DNA of 64,000 nt from Niastella caeni (GTDB taxonomy: Bacteria > Bacteroidota > Bacteroidia > Chitinophagales > Chitinophagaceae): positions 434,001 to 498,000 of the forward strand of contig NZ_STFF01000003.1 of the NCBI RefSeq assembly GCF_004834005.1. The letters run 5' to 3'. The position numbers and the translations under genes were made by a program. The first letter of the stretch is position 1; each line of letters starts with the position of its first letter. Of this stretch, positions 49,642-58,930 are shown in pieces. The notes beneath the pieces are model-generated. The model saw nothing but the letters and a program-made list of their open reading frames with translations. It was not told the origin of the DNA and searched no databases.

Positions 49642-50592
49642 TTACTGCCTTAGCCGGTTACGGTTCAACAGATAATGCACAAACATTATGGTCTTGGAAA
49701 AAACGCCGTTGGTTAACAGGGACCGCGGGGTATTCTTTTGCCAGGCGATCATGGAACGCAATACCGGGTGCACAGCACCGCTATAGCCTGCTGTGCGAAG
49801 ATCTTCTACGGAAAGTATATTCAGGTTGCGCATTAATCGCCACCAGGCATCATACACCAGCCTATTTTTCAACGCAGCTATTCCTGTTTTGTTAAGCAGG
49901 TAAAAATTTTCCGGTATTTCCACTTCGCGCTTACGGAAAGTTTCCTGGGTAACCTGGTATTCGCCGATTCCTACATTTATTAATACTTCGGGAATATATA
50001 CCGGTTGGCCTGTTTTTAAATAACGAATATAAAATTCGATATCCACCACCCACTTTACCTTATTATCGTAAAAGAACTGTTTATCGTTGAGATGCAACAC
50101 TACACTCGGGGGCCCTATGACGTTGCCCGCACACAGGGTGGCCCGTTGTTTTAGCAATTGTTTATAGCGCGATGAATTGACAAATACATCCTGTTGCCGG
50201 CCGCTGTGTAACCAGAAATTGCGGTAAGCGCTAAAAAAGAAAGTGGCGTGCGGATGTTTGTTGATGGCGTTTACATATTGCTGCAAACTGTGTTCATTCA
50301 CCAGCCAGTCATCGTCATGTATCAATTTTATCCATTTGCCGGTTGCACGCCTGATGGCTTCGTTCCAGTTTTCAGGCGTTCCAAGGGCAGATGGATTGCG
50401 GAAATACTTCAATGGAAAAAGTTCCTGGTATTGCTCACAGAGCTTTTTTACACTGTCATCCGGACTATCATCGGTTACCACCACTTCAAAATCGCGAAAT
50501 GTTTGTATTGTAACCGACTGTAACAGCCGCTCCAGAAAATCTACCCGTTTATAGGCAGGGATACAAATTGAAATTAATATTGGATCAGACAT
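49642..50592 (-). CDS. Glycosyltransferase family 2
   Basis: 316 residues, GT-A fold. ISICIPAYKRVDFLERLLQSVTIQTFRDFEVVVTDDSPDD is the nucleotide-sugar binding start; WIKLIHDDDWLVNEHSLQ holds the D-D-D metal motif. The C-terminal ~100 residues are acceptor-side helices without membrane segments. It is the last gene of a four-gene leftward unit (52913 to 49642) and overlaps the upstream methyltransferase gene by eight bases. It converges on the rightward GT4 gene with an 11-base gap. Typical of polysaccharide clusters. Confidence 0.9.
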   Translation of the reverse strand: MSDPILISICIPAYKRVDFLERLLQSVTIQTFRDFEVVVTDDSPDDSVKKLCEQYQELFPLKYFRNPSALGTPENWNEAIRRATGKWIKLIHDDDWLVNEHSLQQYVNAINKHPHATFFFSAYRNFWLHSGRQQDVFVNSSRYKQLLKQRATLCAGNVIGPPSVVLHLNDKQFFYDNKVKWVVDIEFYIRYLKTGQPVYIPEVLINVGIGEYQVTQETFRKREVEIPENFYLLNKTGIAALKNRLVYDAWWRLMRNLNILSVEDLRTAGYSGAVHPVLRSMIAWQKNTPRSLLTNGVFSKTIMFVHYLLNRNRLRQ

Positions 50593-51304
50593 TTTTTATT
50601 TTCCTGGCAATAACCACATAGTTTAATGTTAACAGCTCGTCGTGAAAGCGTTTATCGGCCCATAAGGCGAACCTGTTTAACAACGCCGTAAAATGAAGGT
50701 TGATAAAGATCCCTTTCAGGATCCGGATCGGCCATTTCCTTGTTTTAAAAGTGGAATACACCATATTGATGTTCATTTGAAAAATAGCAGCCCATTTTCC
50801 ACCGTTTGCTGTTATTTCCAAAACCTCGAACCCCTTTTGTTCGAACATGGCCTTCAACCCGTATTTGGAATACCTGTAAAAGTCGTAGGGTTCCTCATGC
50901 AGTTCCCAGCAAAACGGGGCCGACACAATTATCAGTCCGTCATTCTTTAAAACCCGGTTCGCTTCCTGCAGCATTTTAAATGGATCGCTCACATGTTCGA
51001 TCACCTGCGTTGAAAAAACAGTGTCGAATTTTTCATCGGCAAATGCAAGCTTGGTTGCCTCACAAATTACATCTACCTTGTTCTTATCGCTTTGAATTAC
51101 ATCGCACCCTGTATAACTGTAGATCTTATCTTTAAAAAAAAGTTCATAGGGTTTATTACCACATCCAATATCGAGTACATTGCCCTTTGCATATTTATTG
51201 ATCGCCATTTTTAAAGCGTCAATGAGGTAATGCATTACAATATAATCTGCATTATTCCGTGGTATGTGCACATCGCTTAACCTGGCCAGCCCCTCTTCCC
51301 TCAT
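50585..51304 (-). CDS. Class I SAM-dependent methyltransferase
   Basis: 239 residues. GNVLDIGCGNKPYELFFKDK is the S-adenosylmethionine-binding motif I, VDVICEATKLAFADEKFDTVFSTQVIEHVSDPFKMLQEANRVLKNDGLIIVSAPF covers motifs II-IV of the Methyltransf_11 type. The C-terminus is hydrophobic and aromatic. In a polysaccharide cluster such enzymes often O-methylate sugars, but this is inference. It overlaps both neighbours (eight bases downstream, four upstream), so it belongs to the leftward operon. Confidence 0.88.
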   Translation of the reverse strand: MREEGLARLSDVHIPRNNADYIVMHYLIDALKMAINKYAKGNVLDIGCGNKPYELFFKDKIYSYTGCDVIQSDKNKVDVICEATKLAFADEKFDTVFSTQVIEHVSDPFKMLQEANRVLKNDGLIIVSAPFCWELHEEPYDFYRYSKYGLKAMFEQKGFEVLEITANGGKWAAIFQMNINMVYSTFKTRKWPIRILKGIFINLHFTALLNRFALWADKRFHDELLTLNYVVIARKIKNV

Positions 51305-52071
51305 ACGCCTTTTTTATTAAACATTTTTTGAATGCTTTTCTTTAACGGGTATAATTTCCAACGAACATAGCCGATCCAGGTGTTCGTTTTATTCAACCGC
51401 TCTATTTTTATGTTATATAATACCGGATGGATCCTGAGCAATGACGCCGGGTTGGTGTTTTCGTAAGCCGTTTTCAATTGAGGATACTTTTGCAAATTGG
51501 ACTTACGAATGTAAAACAGGATGTTCTGTTGGTACCACCACTCCACCTGGTTATCGTTCCATACCAGGGGCCGCACGTAATCGACCGGCACATAACCAAA
51601 TTTTTCAAACAGCTTGCACCAGTACTCCGGCATTTGTTCATTGATGTGGTACGTTCCTTCCTGGCCAATGATGGCGGCCGAAAACAACACCACGTCACTT
51701 AAAGCAGTTAACGATTCCACAAACCGCTCTGCATGGCTTGCGGGTAAATGTTCCGCTACTTCCAACGACATGGCCAGATCGAATTTCTGATCGACCTTTA
51801 TTGGTTCCTTCAGGTCCTGAAAATGAACTAACTCCTTTTCAACCTTTAACATGGAAGGCGATACATAAGGTCCTTCTATGCCCCTGATCTCCTTCACCTG
51901 CAGATCTTCCTTCCATACCTTCAGCCAGGACCCTATTCCGCAACCAACATCAATGACCGATGCAGGATGAAATATTTCTGCGACAATAGGCAATACTTTC
52001 TTTGCAGACAGGTAAGACCCATCCTGATGACCTAAATAAAAGTCGGCGTCGTAATGCTTTGATTCTATCAT
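51301..52071 (-). CDS. Class I SAM-dependent methyltransferase
   Basis: 256 residues. HPASVIDVGCGIGSWLKVWKE is SAM motif I; IRGIEGPYV corresponds to the acidic loop and QKFDLAMSLEVAEHLPASHAERFVESLTALSDVVLFSAA to motifs II-III of the Methyltransf_23 type. A tail rich in aromatic and basic residues (WWYQQNILFYIRKSNLQKYP) may contact the acceptor. It overlaps the next methyltransferase gene by four bases. Together the two could methylate different positions of the same surface glycan; speculative. Confidence 0.87.
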   Translation of the reverse strand: MIESKHYDADFYLGHQDGSYLSAKKVLPIVAEIFHPASVIDVGCGIGSWLKVWKEDLQVKEIRGIEGPYVSPSMLKVEKELVHFQDLKEPIKVDQKFDLAMSLEVAEHLPASHAERFVESLTALSDVVLFSAAIIGQEGTYHINEQMPEYWCKLFEKFGYVPVDYVRPLVWNDNQVEWWYQQNILFYIRKSNLQKYPQLKTAYENTNPASLLRIHPVLYNIKIERLNKTNTWIGYVRWKLYPLKKSIQKMFNKKGV

Positions 52072-52079
52072 AGGTATTC

Positions 52080-52913
52080 TTACAATCCGTTTCTGATCTT
52101 ATTTTGTTTTAATAATTTTTTATAATAGGAAGGGAAATAAGACATTAAGATCAATTTGGTAATGAACAGCACGGGCGATTTTTTAAATCGCCTTACCCAG
52201 TTATTCATGATCCATTGATGCCCCATTCTGCCGGCATGTTTTTCATGAATATAATTTTCCATGTTATTGGCATTCGCATAATTCCTGTTGAAATTCTGCG
52301 ACATGGAGTTGCCCGCTACCCTGTAATCGAACAACACTTCATCAACATACCTGAATTCATAACCGGCAAAGGAGATGCGTAACCACATTTCCCAATCCTC
52401 GAACCCGCCCTTATTCAAATTTGTATCATACAAACCAACTTTATCCAGCACTGACCTTCTGATCACCGCACATGCATCAATATAGTTGGCGATCATCAGT
52501 TTTTGCATATTATAGTCACCCACTTTCCACTCGCCCGATCGATCGCCAAAATAGGCGGCATTTCCGTATACAACCGCTACAGCGGGGTCGGCTTCCATTA
52601 TTTCTATCGCCCGGGTAAGGTAAGCCGGACGGATCTTATTATCAGCATCGAGTGGTAAAATGTATTTTCCGGTAGCTGCCCTTATGCCTGTGTTCCGGGC
52701 AGCCGGCAAACCCTGGTTCTGTTGAAAAATAACCTGGTAACCCGCTGTTCTCAGCTTGTTGAGACAATCAATGGTATTTTGATCCGTTGAACCATCGTTA
52801 ACAATAATCACTTCATACAAATCTGATTTACAATTACTTACGCTATCAAGTGTTTCTTGTATAAAATGCCCCTGGTTATAACATGGGATTATTATCGATA
52901 CTATAGCAGCCAT
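52080..52913 (-). CDS. Glycosyltransferase family 2
   Basis: 278 residues from the ATG at 52913, which reads MAAIVSIIIPCYNQGHFIQETLDSVSN; a TTG five codons earlier is a less likely start. GT-A features: YEVIIVNDGSTDQNTIDCLNKL, QGLPAARNTGIRAATGKYILPLDADNKIRPAYL with the D-A-D metal motif, and FEDWEMWLRISFAGYEFRYVDEVLFDYRVAGNSMSQN, the E-D-W-E-x-W catalytic-base region of family 2. First gene of the leftward glycan unit, nine bases before the methyltransferase. Confidence 0.92.
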   Translation of the reverse strand: MAAIVSIIIPCYNQGHFIQETLDSVSNCKSDLYEVIIVNDGSTDQNTIDCLNKLRTAGYQVIFQQNQGLPAARNTGIRAATGKYILPLDADNKIRPAYLTRAIEIMEADPAVAVVYGNAAYFGDRSGEWKVGDYNMQKLMIANYIDACAVIRRSVLDKVGLYDTNLNKGGFEDWEMWLRISFAGYEFRYVDEVLFDYRVAGNSMSQNFNRNYANANNMENYIHEKHAGRMGHQWIMNNWVRRFKKSPVLFITKLILMSYFPSYYKKLLKQNKIRNGL

Positions 52914-53143
52914 ATTACTAAAGCCCAAAAATATTGATTTATAATTAAGTAGCCTGTAAAATGAATACCAATTGCAGGCAGCCCGTTCATCGCCCGGTTT
53001 ATAGCCTATATTCCTACACGTTTATGCTTCAAAACAACACGGTTTTTGGCAAAAAACGCACACTTATTAGTTTTACCAAGAAGTCGCTGGAATACTTTTT
53101 ATCTTGCCCTGCCAAAATGTACGTAGCAACAAACCCTTATAGC

Positions 53144-56100
53144 ATGAAAAATGTCTACCTGTTATTAAGCCTTCTTGCATTCTGCATTAAAGGTATTTCA
53201 CAAACAACCAACTGTATAACGATAAGAGGAGATCGAACCAGCGGTAAATTCAGTCAGTTATGGCTGGATAGTAACGCGCCCTATCATTGCGATACGGCAC
53301 AACCCGAAATGGGTACTGCCGCCTGGACCTGTAATGCCGTTGGATACCCTACCTGTAACATGAGAAGCGCATTCCGCTATGATGTAAGCAGTATACCTGC
53401 CAATGCAGTGGTTACGAGCGCCAGGCTGTATGTATACGCCAAGACCAATAACATCAACGGTTACACGGGCTCCCCTACCTATGGCAGCAACAATACCAGC
53501 CTGTTGCAAAAGATCACGGCCAAATGGACGGTAGCCGGCACCGGCTGGGCGAATCAACCACCAGCCACTACCGCCAATCAAAAAACGCTGGCGCAAAGTA
53601 GCAGCACAGCCCAAAACTATGTAATAGATGTAACCGACTTTGTGCAGGGCTGGGTGAATAAACCCGACAGCAATTTCGGGATGCTGATGCGCCTGCAAAC
53701 GGAAAGCTATTACAACAGCATGATCTTTAATTCGGGATCGGCCACCGATTCTACCTTACGGCCTAAGCTCGAGATCTGCTACACCATACCACCGCCAACC
53801 ACCTGCACCAATTCATTGATCATAAAAGGCAACCCAACCGACGGAAAGTTCAAAGCAGCGCTGATGGGTACCATTAATAAGGTCGCATCTGATACAGCCC
53901 AGCCCGAAATTGTAGCAGCCGCCTGGACGTGTAACGCCAGTGGCTTCCCTACCTGCGATTTTAGAACCATGTTGCGCTATGATGTAAGCAGCATTCCTGC
54001 CCATGCAGTTATTACAGATGCCAAACTGTATTTGTATGCCAAAACCAATAACATCAATGGTAATTATGGCAACCCCACATTTGGTACTGCGAATACAGCC
54101 TTGCTGCAAAAAGCCATTTCACCATGGAATAATGCAACCATTGGCTGGAACACACAGCCCACGGTATCAACCGCTACGCAGAAAATATTACCGCAAAGCA
54201 CCAGCACGAAACAAAACTATGTGGTAGATGTAACCGACTTTGTGCAGTCGTGGGTGAACAAGCCCGACAGCAACTACGGGGTGATGTTACGCTTGCAAAC
54301 CGAGACCTATTACAACAGCATGGTCTTTAACTCAGGTCAGGCAGTGGATTCATTAAGGCCCCGCCTCGAGATCTGCTACAGCATCCCTACCACCCCGCCC
54401 CCGCCTGCAGATACCTGTGGAGCAGACTTTAAAGACTCAACCACCACAAACTATCCGGCTACGCACATCCTGACCGCCATTCCGAAACATAACCTTAATA
54501 AAAAACCGGTTCGGGTTTGCTGGACGTTCGGTGATGGAAAAGATACCTGCATCACCTATGATTCAACCATAAACAATTTTTATACAACCTATCATACTTA
54601 CAATACACCAGGCGCCTATACGGTTTGTGCAAAGATCACCTATGCAGGTGGATGCGTGGCTAACATGTGCAAGACAATTACCGTTGTTGCTCCGCCACCA
54701 CCCCCTCCTGTGTGCAATAATTCACTGGTGATAAGCGGCAATCCGTTTAGCGGTAAATACCAGCAGGCCCTGATGGGCACCTGGGGCCCCAACGGGTCTG
54801 ATACCGCCCAGACTGAAATTGTAGCGGCCGCCTGGACGTGTAACGCCATCGGCCAGCCAACCTGCGACTTCAGAAGCATGTTGCGCTATGACGTTAGCAG
54901 CATCCCTGCCAATGCCGTTATCACCAATGCCAAACTGTACCTGTATGCCAAAACCAATAACATTAATGGTAATTATGGCAACCCCACATTTGGTACAGCG
55001 AATACGGCGCTGCTGCAAAAAGCGGTTTCACCCTGGAATTTGTCAACCGTAGGTTGGAATTTACAACCAGCGGTAACCACCGTTTCGCAGAAAATATTAC
55101 CGCAAAGCACCAGCACAAAACAAAACTATGTGGTAGATGTAACTGACTTCGTGCAGTCGTGGGTGAACAAGCCCGACAGCAACTATGGTGTGATGCTGCG
55201 CTTGCAAAACGAGACCTATTACAACAGTATGGTCTTTAACTCGGGCCAGGCAGTGGATTCATTAAGGCCCCGCCTTGAGATCTGCTACACACTCACCAGC
55301 GCGGATAGCTGTAAAGCAGACTTTAAAGACACGGCCTCGTCCAGCAATTCGGCCAGCCACCTGCTGACCGCAATTCCGTGGCATAACAATAACAAAAAAC
55401 CTGTTCAGGTTTGCTGGACGTTTGGCGATGGTACAGACACCTGCATCAACTATAGTTCATCCAGTACTTATAATGTTTATTCAGTATCACATACGTACAA
55501 AACAGCAGGCACCTTTACAGCTTGTGTGAAGATCACTTATGAAGGTGGTTGCATAGCTCAAAAGTGTAAATCAATTACCGTTATAGCTCCGCAACCTCCT
55601 GTGGTTTGCAACAATTCACTGGTTATTAAAGGCAACCCAACCGACGGCAAGTTCAAAGCAGCGCTGATGGGTACCATTAATAAGGTCGCATCTGATACAG
55701 CCCAGCCCGAAATTGTAGCAGCCGCCTGGACGTGTAACGCCAGCGGCTTTCCTACCTGCGATTTTAGAACCATGTTGCGCTATGATGTAAGCAGCATTCC
55801 TGCAAATGCCGTTATTACAGACGCCAAACTGTACCTGTATGCCAAAACCAATAACATCAATGGTAATTATGGCAATCCAACGTACGGCTCCAACAACACG
55901 GCCCTGTTACAAAAAGCAACATCGTCCTGGAACAATGCAACCATCGGTTGGAATACACAACCATCGGTATCAACCGCCACACAGAAAATACTGGCAAAAA
56001 GCACCAATACCCGCCAAAATTATGTGGTAGAGATAACCGACTTTGTGCAGTCGTGGGTGAACAAACCTGATAGCAACTACGGTATGCTGTTGCGTTTGCA

Positions 56101-57373
56101 AACCGAGAGCTATTATAACAGCATGGTATTTAACTCAGGTCAGGCGGCCGATTCATTGAAGCCCCGCCTGGAGATCTGTTATACAGTTCCTACACCGGGC
56201 ACGGATAGTTGCCGCGCGAATTTCATTGATTCCATCAGTGATAATAACCCGCTGCGTAAATTATTCATCGCCAGTCCATGGAACGCCGCCAATAAAAAAC
56301 CGGTACAAATTTGCTGGAACTTTGGTGACGGAAAAGACACCTGCATCAACTATACGAATGCAAGCGCCAATTACAGCATAACCCATACCTATCCAAAACA
56401 TGGCAACTACAATGTATGCGTTACCATTAAATATGATGGCGGCTGTGTAGCCAGCAGATGCAGAACGATCACTGTTTTTGGAACTCCGTCTACTACGCCA
56501 ACCTGTGCAGATAGCAAAACGCTGATCGTGCGTGGCGACAGGACCAGTGGTAAGTTCAAACAGTTATGGCTCGATAGCAATGCACCGTTCCAGAGCGATA
56601 CCACCCAACCTGAAATGGGTGCAGCAGCCTGGACCTGTAATGCCGGTGGCTATCCTACCTGTAATTTCAGATCGCTGTTCCGGTATGAACTGGGCAGCCT
56701 TCCAACCAATACAAGAATTACCAGCGCTAAACTGTACCTGTACGCCAAAACCAATAACATCAACGGTTACAGCGGCGCTCCCACTTATGGCAGCAACAAT
56801 GCAGGCTTACTGCAACAGGTAACTGCTCCGTGGAAAACAGGTGGTACCGGTTGGAACAATCAACCAACTACCACTACCGAAAGACAAAAGCAATTAGCAC
56901 GCAGCAGTTCAACGGCTCAGAATTATGTAATAGATGTAACAGATTTCGTACAAACCTGGGTGAAACATCCTGAACAGAACAATGGTATGTTGCTCCGTTT
57001 GCAATCTGAACAATATTACAACAGCCTTATCTTCAATTCAGGTTCGGCGCCCGATTCATTAAAGCCACGGTTGGAAATATGCTATCAGGCTGATAACGCA
57101 GATAGCAACAAAGTGGAGGTTAAACTGTATCCCAACCCAACCACCGGACCATTACTGGCATGGGTGTTCACCAGCGAAGCACAAAAAGGCTCGGCCAGCC
57201 TGTACGACCTTCGTGGTAACCTGAAACAAGTGCTCCGGCCTTCTATCAACTTCTATGCAGGAGTGAATGTAGTGACCTTCTATATTAACAGGATCAGCGT
57301 TCCTGCAGGTCAATACTACGTGAAGATCTGGGTAGGAAGCGAGGTAAGGACGTTTAAGATAATGGTATTGTAA
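53144..57373 (+). CDS. Large secreted DNRLRE/PKD protein with T9SS sorting domain
   Basis: 1409 residues from the ATG at 53144 (signal peptide MKNVYLLLSLLAFCIKGISQ); earlier in-frame starts would hide the signal. Five DNRLRE-type beta-sandwich repeats of about 185 residues (near 20-200, 222-410, 525-715, 821-1015, 1120-1315) share RYDVSSIPANAVIT, AKLYLYAKTNNING, QNYVVDVTDFVQSWVNKPDSN and SMVFNSGQA. Three PKD-like domains (about 424-519, 722-817, 1020-1112) with VCWTFGDGKDTC separate repeats 2-5. The C-terminus VEVKLYPNPTTG ... VRTFKIMVL is a type IX secretion sorting domain. It is therefore a cell-surface or released protein, perhaps binding polysaccharide. Repeats 2 and 4 are nearly identical in DNA. 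Confidence 0.88.
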   Translation: MKNVYLLLSLLAFCIKGISQTTNCITIRGDRTSGKFSQLWLDSNAPYHCDTAQPEMGTAAWTCNAVGYPTCNMRSAFRYDVSSIPANAVVTSARLYVYAKTNNINGYTGSPTYGSNNTSLLQKITAKWTVAGTGWANQPPATTANQKTLAQSSSTAQNYVIDVTDFVQGWVNKPDSNFGMLMRLQTESYYNSMIFNSGSATDSTLRPKLEICYTIPPPTTCTNSLIIKGNPTDGKFKAALMGTINKVASDTAQPEIVAAAWTCNASGFPTCDFRTMLRYDVSSIPAHAVITDAKLYLYAKTNNINGNYGNPTFGTANTALLQKAISPWNNATIGWNTQPTVSTATQKILPQSTSTKQNYVVDVTDFVQSWVNKPDSNYGVMLRLQTETYYNSMVFNSGQAVDSLRPRLEICYSIPTTPPPPADTCGADFKDSTTTNYPATHILTAIPKHNLNKKPVRVCWTFGDGKDTCITYDSTINNFYTTYHTYNTPGAYTVCAKITYAGGCVANMCKTITVVAPPPPPPVCNNSLVISGNPFSGKYQQALMGTWGPNGSDTAQTEIVAAAWTCNAIGQPTCDFRSMLRYDVSSIPANAVITNAKLYLYAKTNNINGNYGNPTFGTANTALLQKAVSPWNLSTVGWNLQPAVTTVSQKILPQSTSTKQNYVVDVTDFVQSWVNKPDSNYGVMLRLQNETYYNSMVFNSGQAVDSLRPRLEICYTLTSADSCKADFKDTASSSNSASHLLTAIPWHNNNKKPVQVCWTFGDGTDTCINYSSSSTYNVYSVSHTYKTAGTFTACVKITYEGGCIAQKCKSITVIAPQPPVVCNNSLVIKGNPTDGKFKAALMGTINKVASDTAQPEIVAAAWTCNASGFPTCDFRTMLRYDVSSIPANAVITDAKLYLYAKTNNINGNYGNPTYGSNNTALLQKATSSWNNATIGWNTQPSVSTATQKILAKSTNTRQNYVVEITDFVQSWVNKPDSNYGMLLRLQTESYYNSMVFNSGQAADSLKPRLEICYTVPTPGTDSCRANFIDSISDNNPLRKLFIASPWNAANKKPVQICWNFGDGKDTCINYTNASANYSITHTYPKHGNYNVCVTIKYDGGCVASRCRTITVFGTPSTTPTCADSKTLIVRGDRTSGKFKQLWLDSNAPFQSDTTQPEMGAAAWTCNAGGYPTCNFRSLFRYELGSLPTNTRITSAKLYLYAKTNNINGYSGAPTYGSNNAGLLQQVTAPWKTGGTGWNNQPTTTTERQKQLARSSSTAQNYVIDVTDFVQTWVKHPEQNNGMLLRLQSEQYYNSLIFNSGSAPDSLKPRLEICYQADNADSNKVEVKLYPNPTTGPLLAWVFTSEAQKGSASLYDLRGNLKQVLRPSINFYAGVNVVTFYINRISVPAGQYYVKIWVGSEVRTFKIMVL

Positions 57374-57393
57374 CCCTATATTTCGCAATAAAA

Positions 57394-57429
57394 AGATCCC
57401 GGCCGTTACCAGCGACCGGGATTTTTTTT
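57394..57429 (+). terminator. Rho-independent terminator
   Basis: GATCCCGG and CCGGGAT form a stem around CCGTTACCAGCGA and are followed by a run of eight T. It begins about 20 bases after the stop of the large DNRLRE gene. Confidence 0.9.
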
Positions 57430-57500
57430 ATTAATGACGGTGAGCGCTTATAAACCCCGCCTATGAAAAAAGAAAATGATGTTATATCTTGTTTCCTACT

Positions 57501-58832
57501 ATGAGAAAATTTAACCCGTTATCCTTGTTATCCTTACTTCTTGCGTTTTCTTTTAACAGCCAGGCACAAACTCCCAATTGCACCTATATAAAAGCAACGC
57601 CAACCGGTGAAAGTTACCAGGAAGCGCTTATAAGCACCGCTACCCCTAATGCCGCCGATCAAAGCCGCATGGAATTGGTAGCTGCAGCGTGGACCTGCGT
57701 GGCCCAGGAAAAGGAGCTGTGCGACTTCAGGTCGTTGTTACGGTTCGATGTAAGTTCCATTCCGGCCAATACCGTAATAACCGGCGCCAAACTGTACTTG
57801 TACGCCAAAACCGACAACATCAATGGAAACAAGGGCAGACCAACCTATGGTACCAACAATACAGCCTTTTTACAAAGAATAACCACGAGTTGGAAGCCGG
57901 CAAGCGTAAGCTGGAATGCACAACCTGCGGTGGCCACTTCTAACCAAAAAATATTACCACAAAGCGCCAGTACAATTCAAAACTACGAGATAGACGTGAC
58001 CGACTTTGTGCAATCGTGGATCAATAAACCCGATAGCAATTTCGGTATGCTGTTACGGTTACAGGTTGAAAAACATTACAACAGCCTGGTGTTTAATTCA
58101 GGCAAAGCGCCGGCTGCATTAAGGCCCCGCCTCGAGATCTGTTTTCCGGCAGCAGCAAAGCCAGTGGCGGAGGATACTACCACGGTGTCGGAGCCAGCCC
58201 CACCACCTGCGGTCGCACCCCGGCCGGTAATGAAGGAAAGTAAAATATTGATCATTAGGGGCGACAAAACCAGCGGCCAATTCAAACAGCTATTCCTGAA
58301 CAGCAATGTGCCTTATAAAGCTGATAGCACCCACCCCGAACTGGGAGCCGCCGCCTGGACCTGTGATGGCATTGGGTACCCTACCTGTAATGTGCGGTCC
58401 CTGTTCCGGTACGAGGTAAAGGAAGTTCCTGCCAACGCCAATATTATCAGCGCCAAACTATTCCTGTATGCCAAAACCAATAACATTAATGGAATTAAAG
58501 GCCAGCCCACGTATGGTGAAAACAACAAGGCATTACTGCAACGGGTAACAACCCCCTGGAAAATGGCGGGCACCGGTTGGGAGAACCAGCCGCGGGTAGC
58601 ACCGGAAAGGCAAAAACTGTTGCCGCAAAGTAAGTCGAAGACGCAGAGCTATGCGATTGACATAACCGACTTTGTACGATACTGGGTTAAAAACCCCGCA
58701 CAGAACCATGGCATGTTGTTGCGACTGCAGGTAGAAGAATATTATAACAGCATGATCTTTTATTCGAGCCAGGCGCCCAACGATGCATTAAAGCCCCGGC
58801 TGGAGATCAGGTATGAGATTGAAAAAAGGTAA
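57501..58832 (+). CDS. Secreted two-repeat DNRLRE-domain protein
   Basis: 443 residues from the ATG at 57501 (signal peptide MRKFNPLSLLSLLLAFSFNSQAQ). Two DNRLRE-type repeats: the first (about 27-215) with RFDVSSIPANTVITGAKLYLYAKTDNINGNKG and QNYEIDVTDFVQSWINKPDSN, the second (about 250-443) with RYEVKEVPANANIISAKLFLYAKTNNING. A Pro/Ala/Val-rich linker joins them. Unlike its larger neighbour it has no PKD domains and no T9SS sorting domain; the protein ends right after the second repeat. It is probably periplasmic or released by another route. A paralogue of 53144-57373, likely from tandem duplication. Confidence 0.85.
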   Translation: MRKFNPLSLLSLLLAFSFNSQAQTPNCTYIKATPTGESYQEALISTATPNAADQSRMELVAAAWTCVAQEKELCDFRSLLRFDVSSIPANTVITGAKLYLYAKTDNINGNKGRPTYGTNNTAFLQRITTSWKPASVSWNAQPAVATSNQKILPQSASTIQNYEIDVTDFVQSWINKPDSNFGMLLRLQVEKHYNSLVFNSGKAPAALRPRLEICFPAAAKPVAEDTTTVSEPAPPPAVAPRPVMKESKILIIRGDKTSGQFKQLFLNSNVPYKADSTHPELGAAAWTCDGIGYPTCNVRSLFRYEVKEVPANANIISAKLFLYAKTNNINGIKGQPTYGENNKALLQRVTTPWKMAGTGWENQPRVAPERQKLLPQSKSKTQSYAIDITDFVRYWVKNPAQNHGMLLRLQVEEYYNSMIFYSSQAPNDALKPRLEIRYEIEKR

Positions 58833-58875
58833 CAGCAACAGGAAGTTCACGCGTAGCAATTGCCATGGCTGCCTT

Positions 58876-58925
58876 TCATTATCACAACTTGTCCCGACTT
58901 TAGTCGGGATCATCTCATTATCACA
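58876..58925. repeat. Palindrome flanked by an 11-base direct repeat
   Basis: GTCCCGACTTTAGTCGGGAT (from 58891) sits between two copies of TCATTATCACA at 58876-58886 and 58915-58925. The palindrome belongs to the GTCCCGA...TCGGGA family; the flanks look like a target-site duplication. Confidence 0.7.
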
Positions 58926-58930
58926 GTATA

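Noticed and set aside
53144..58832. Antisense frames of 60-98 codons with repeated sequence opposite the DNRLRE proteins
   Set aside because: They recur only because the sense repeats recur; no independent coding signal.
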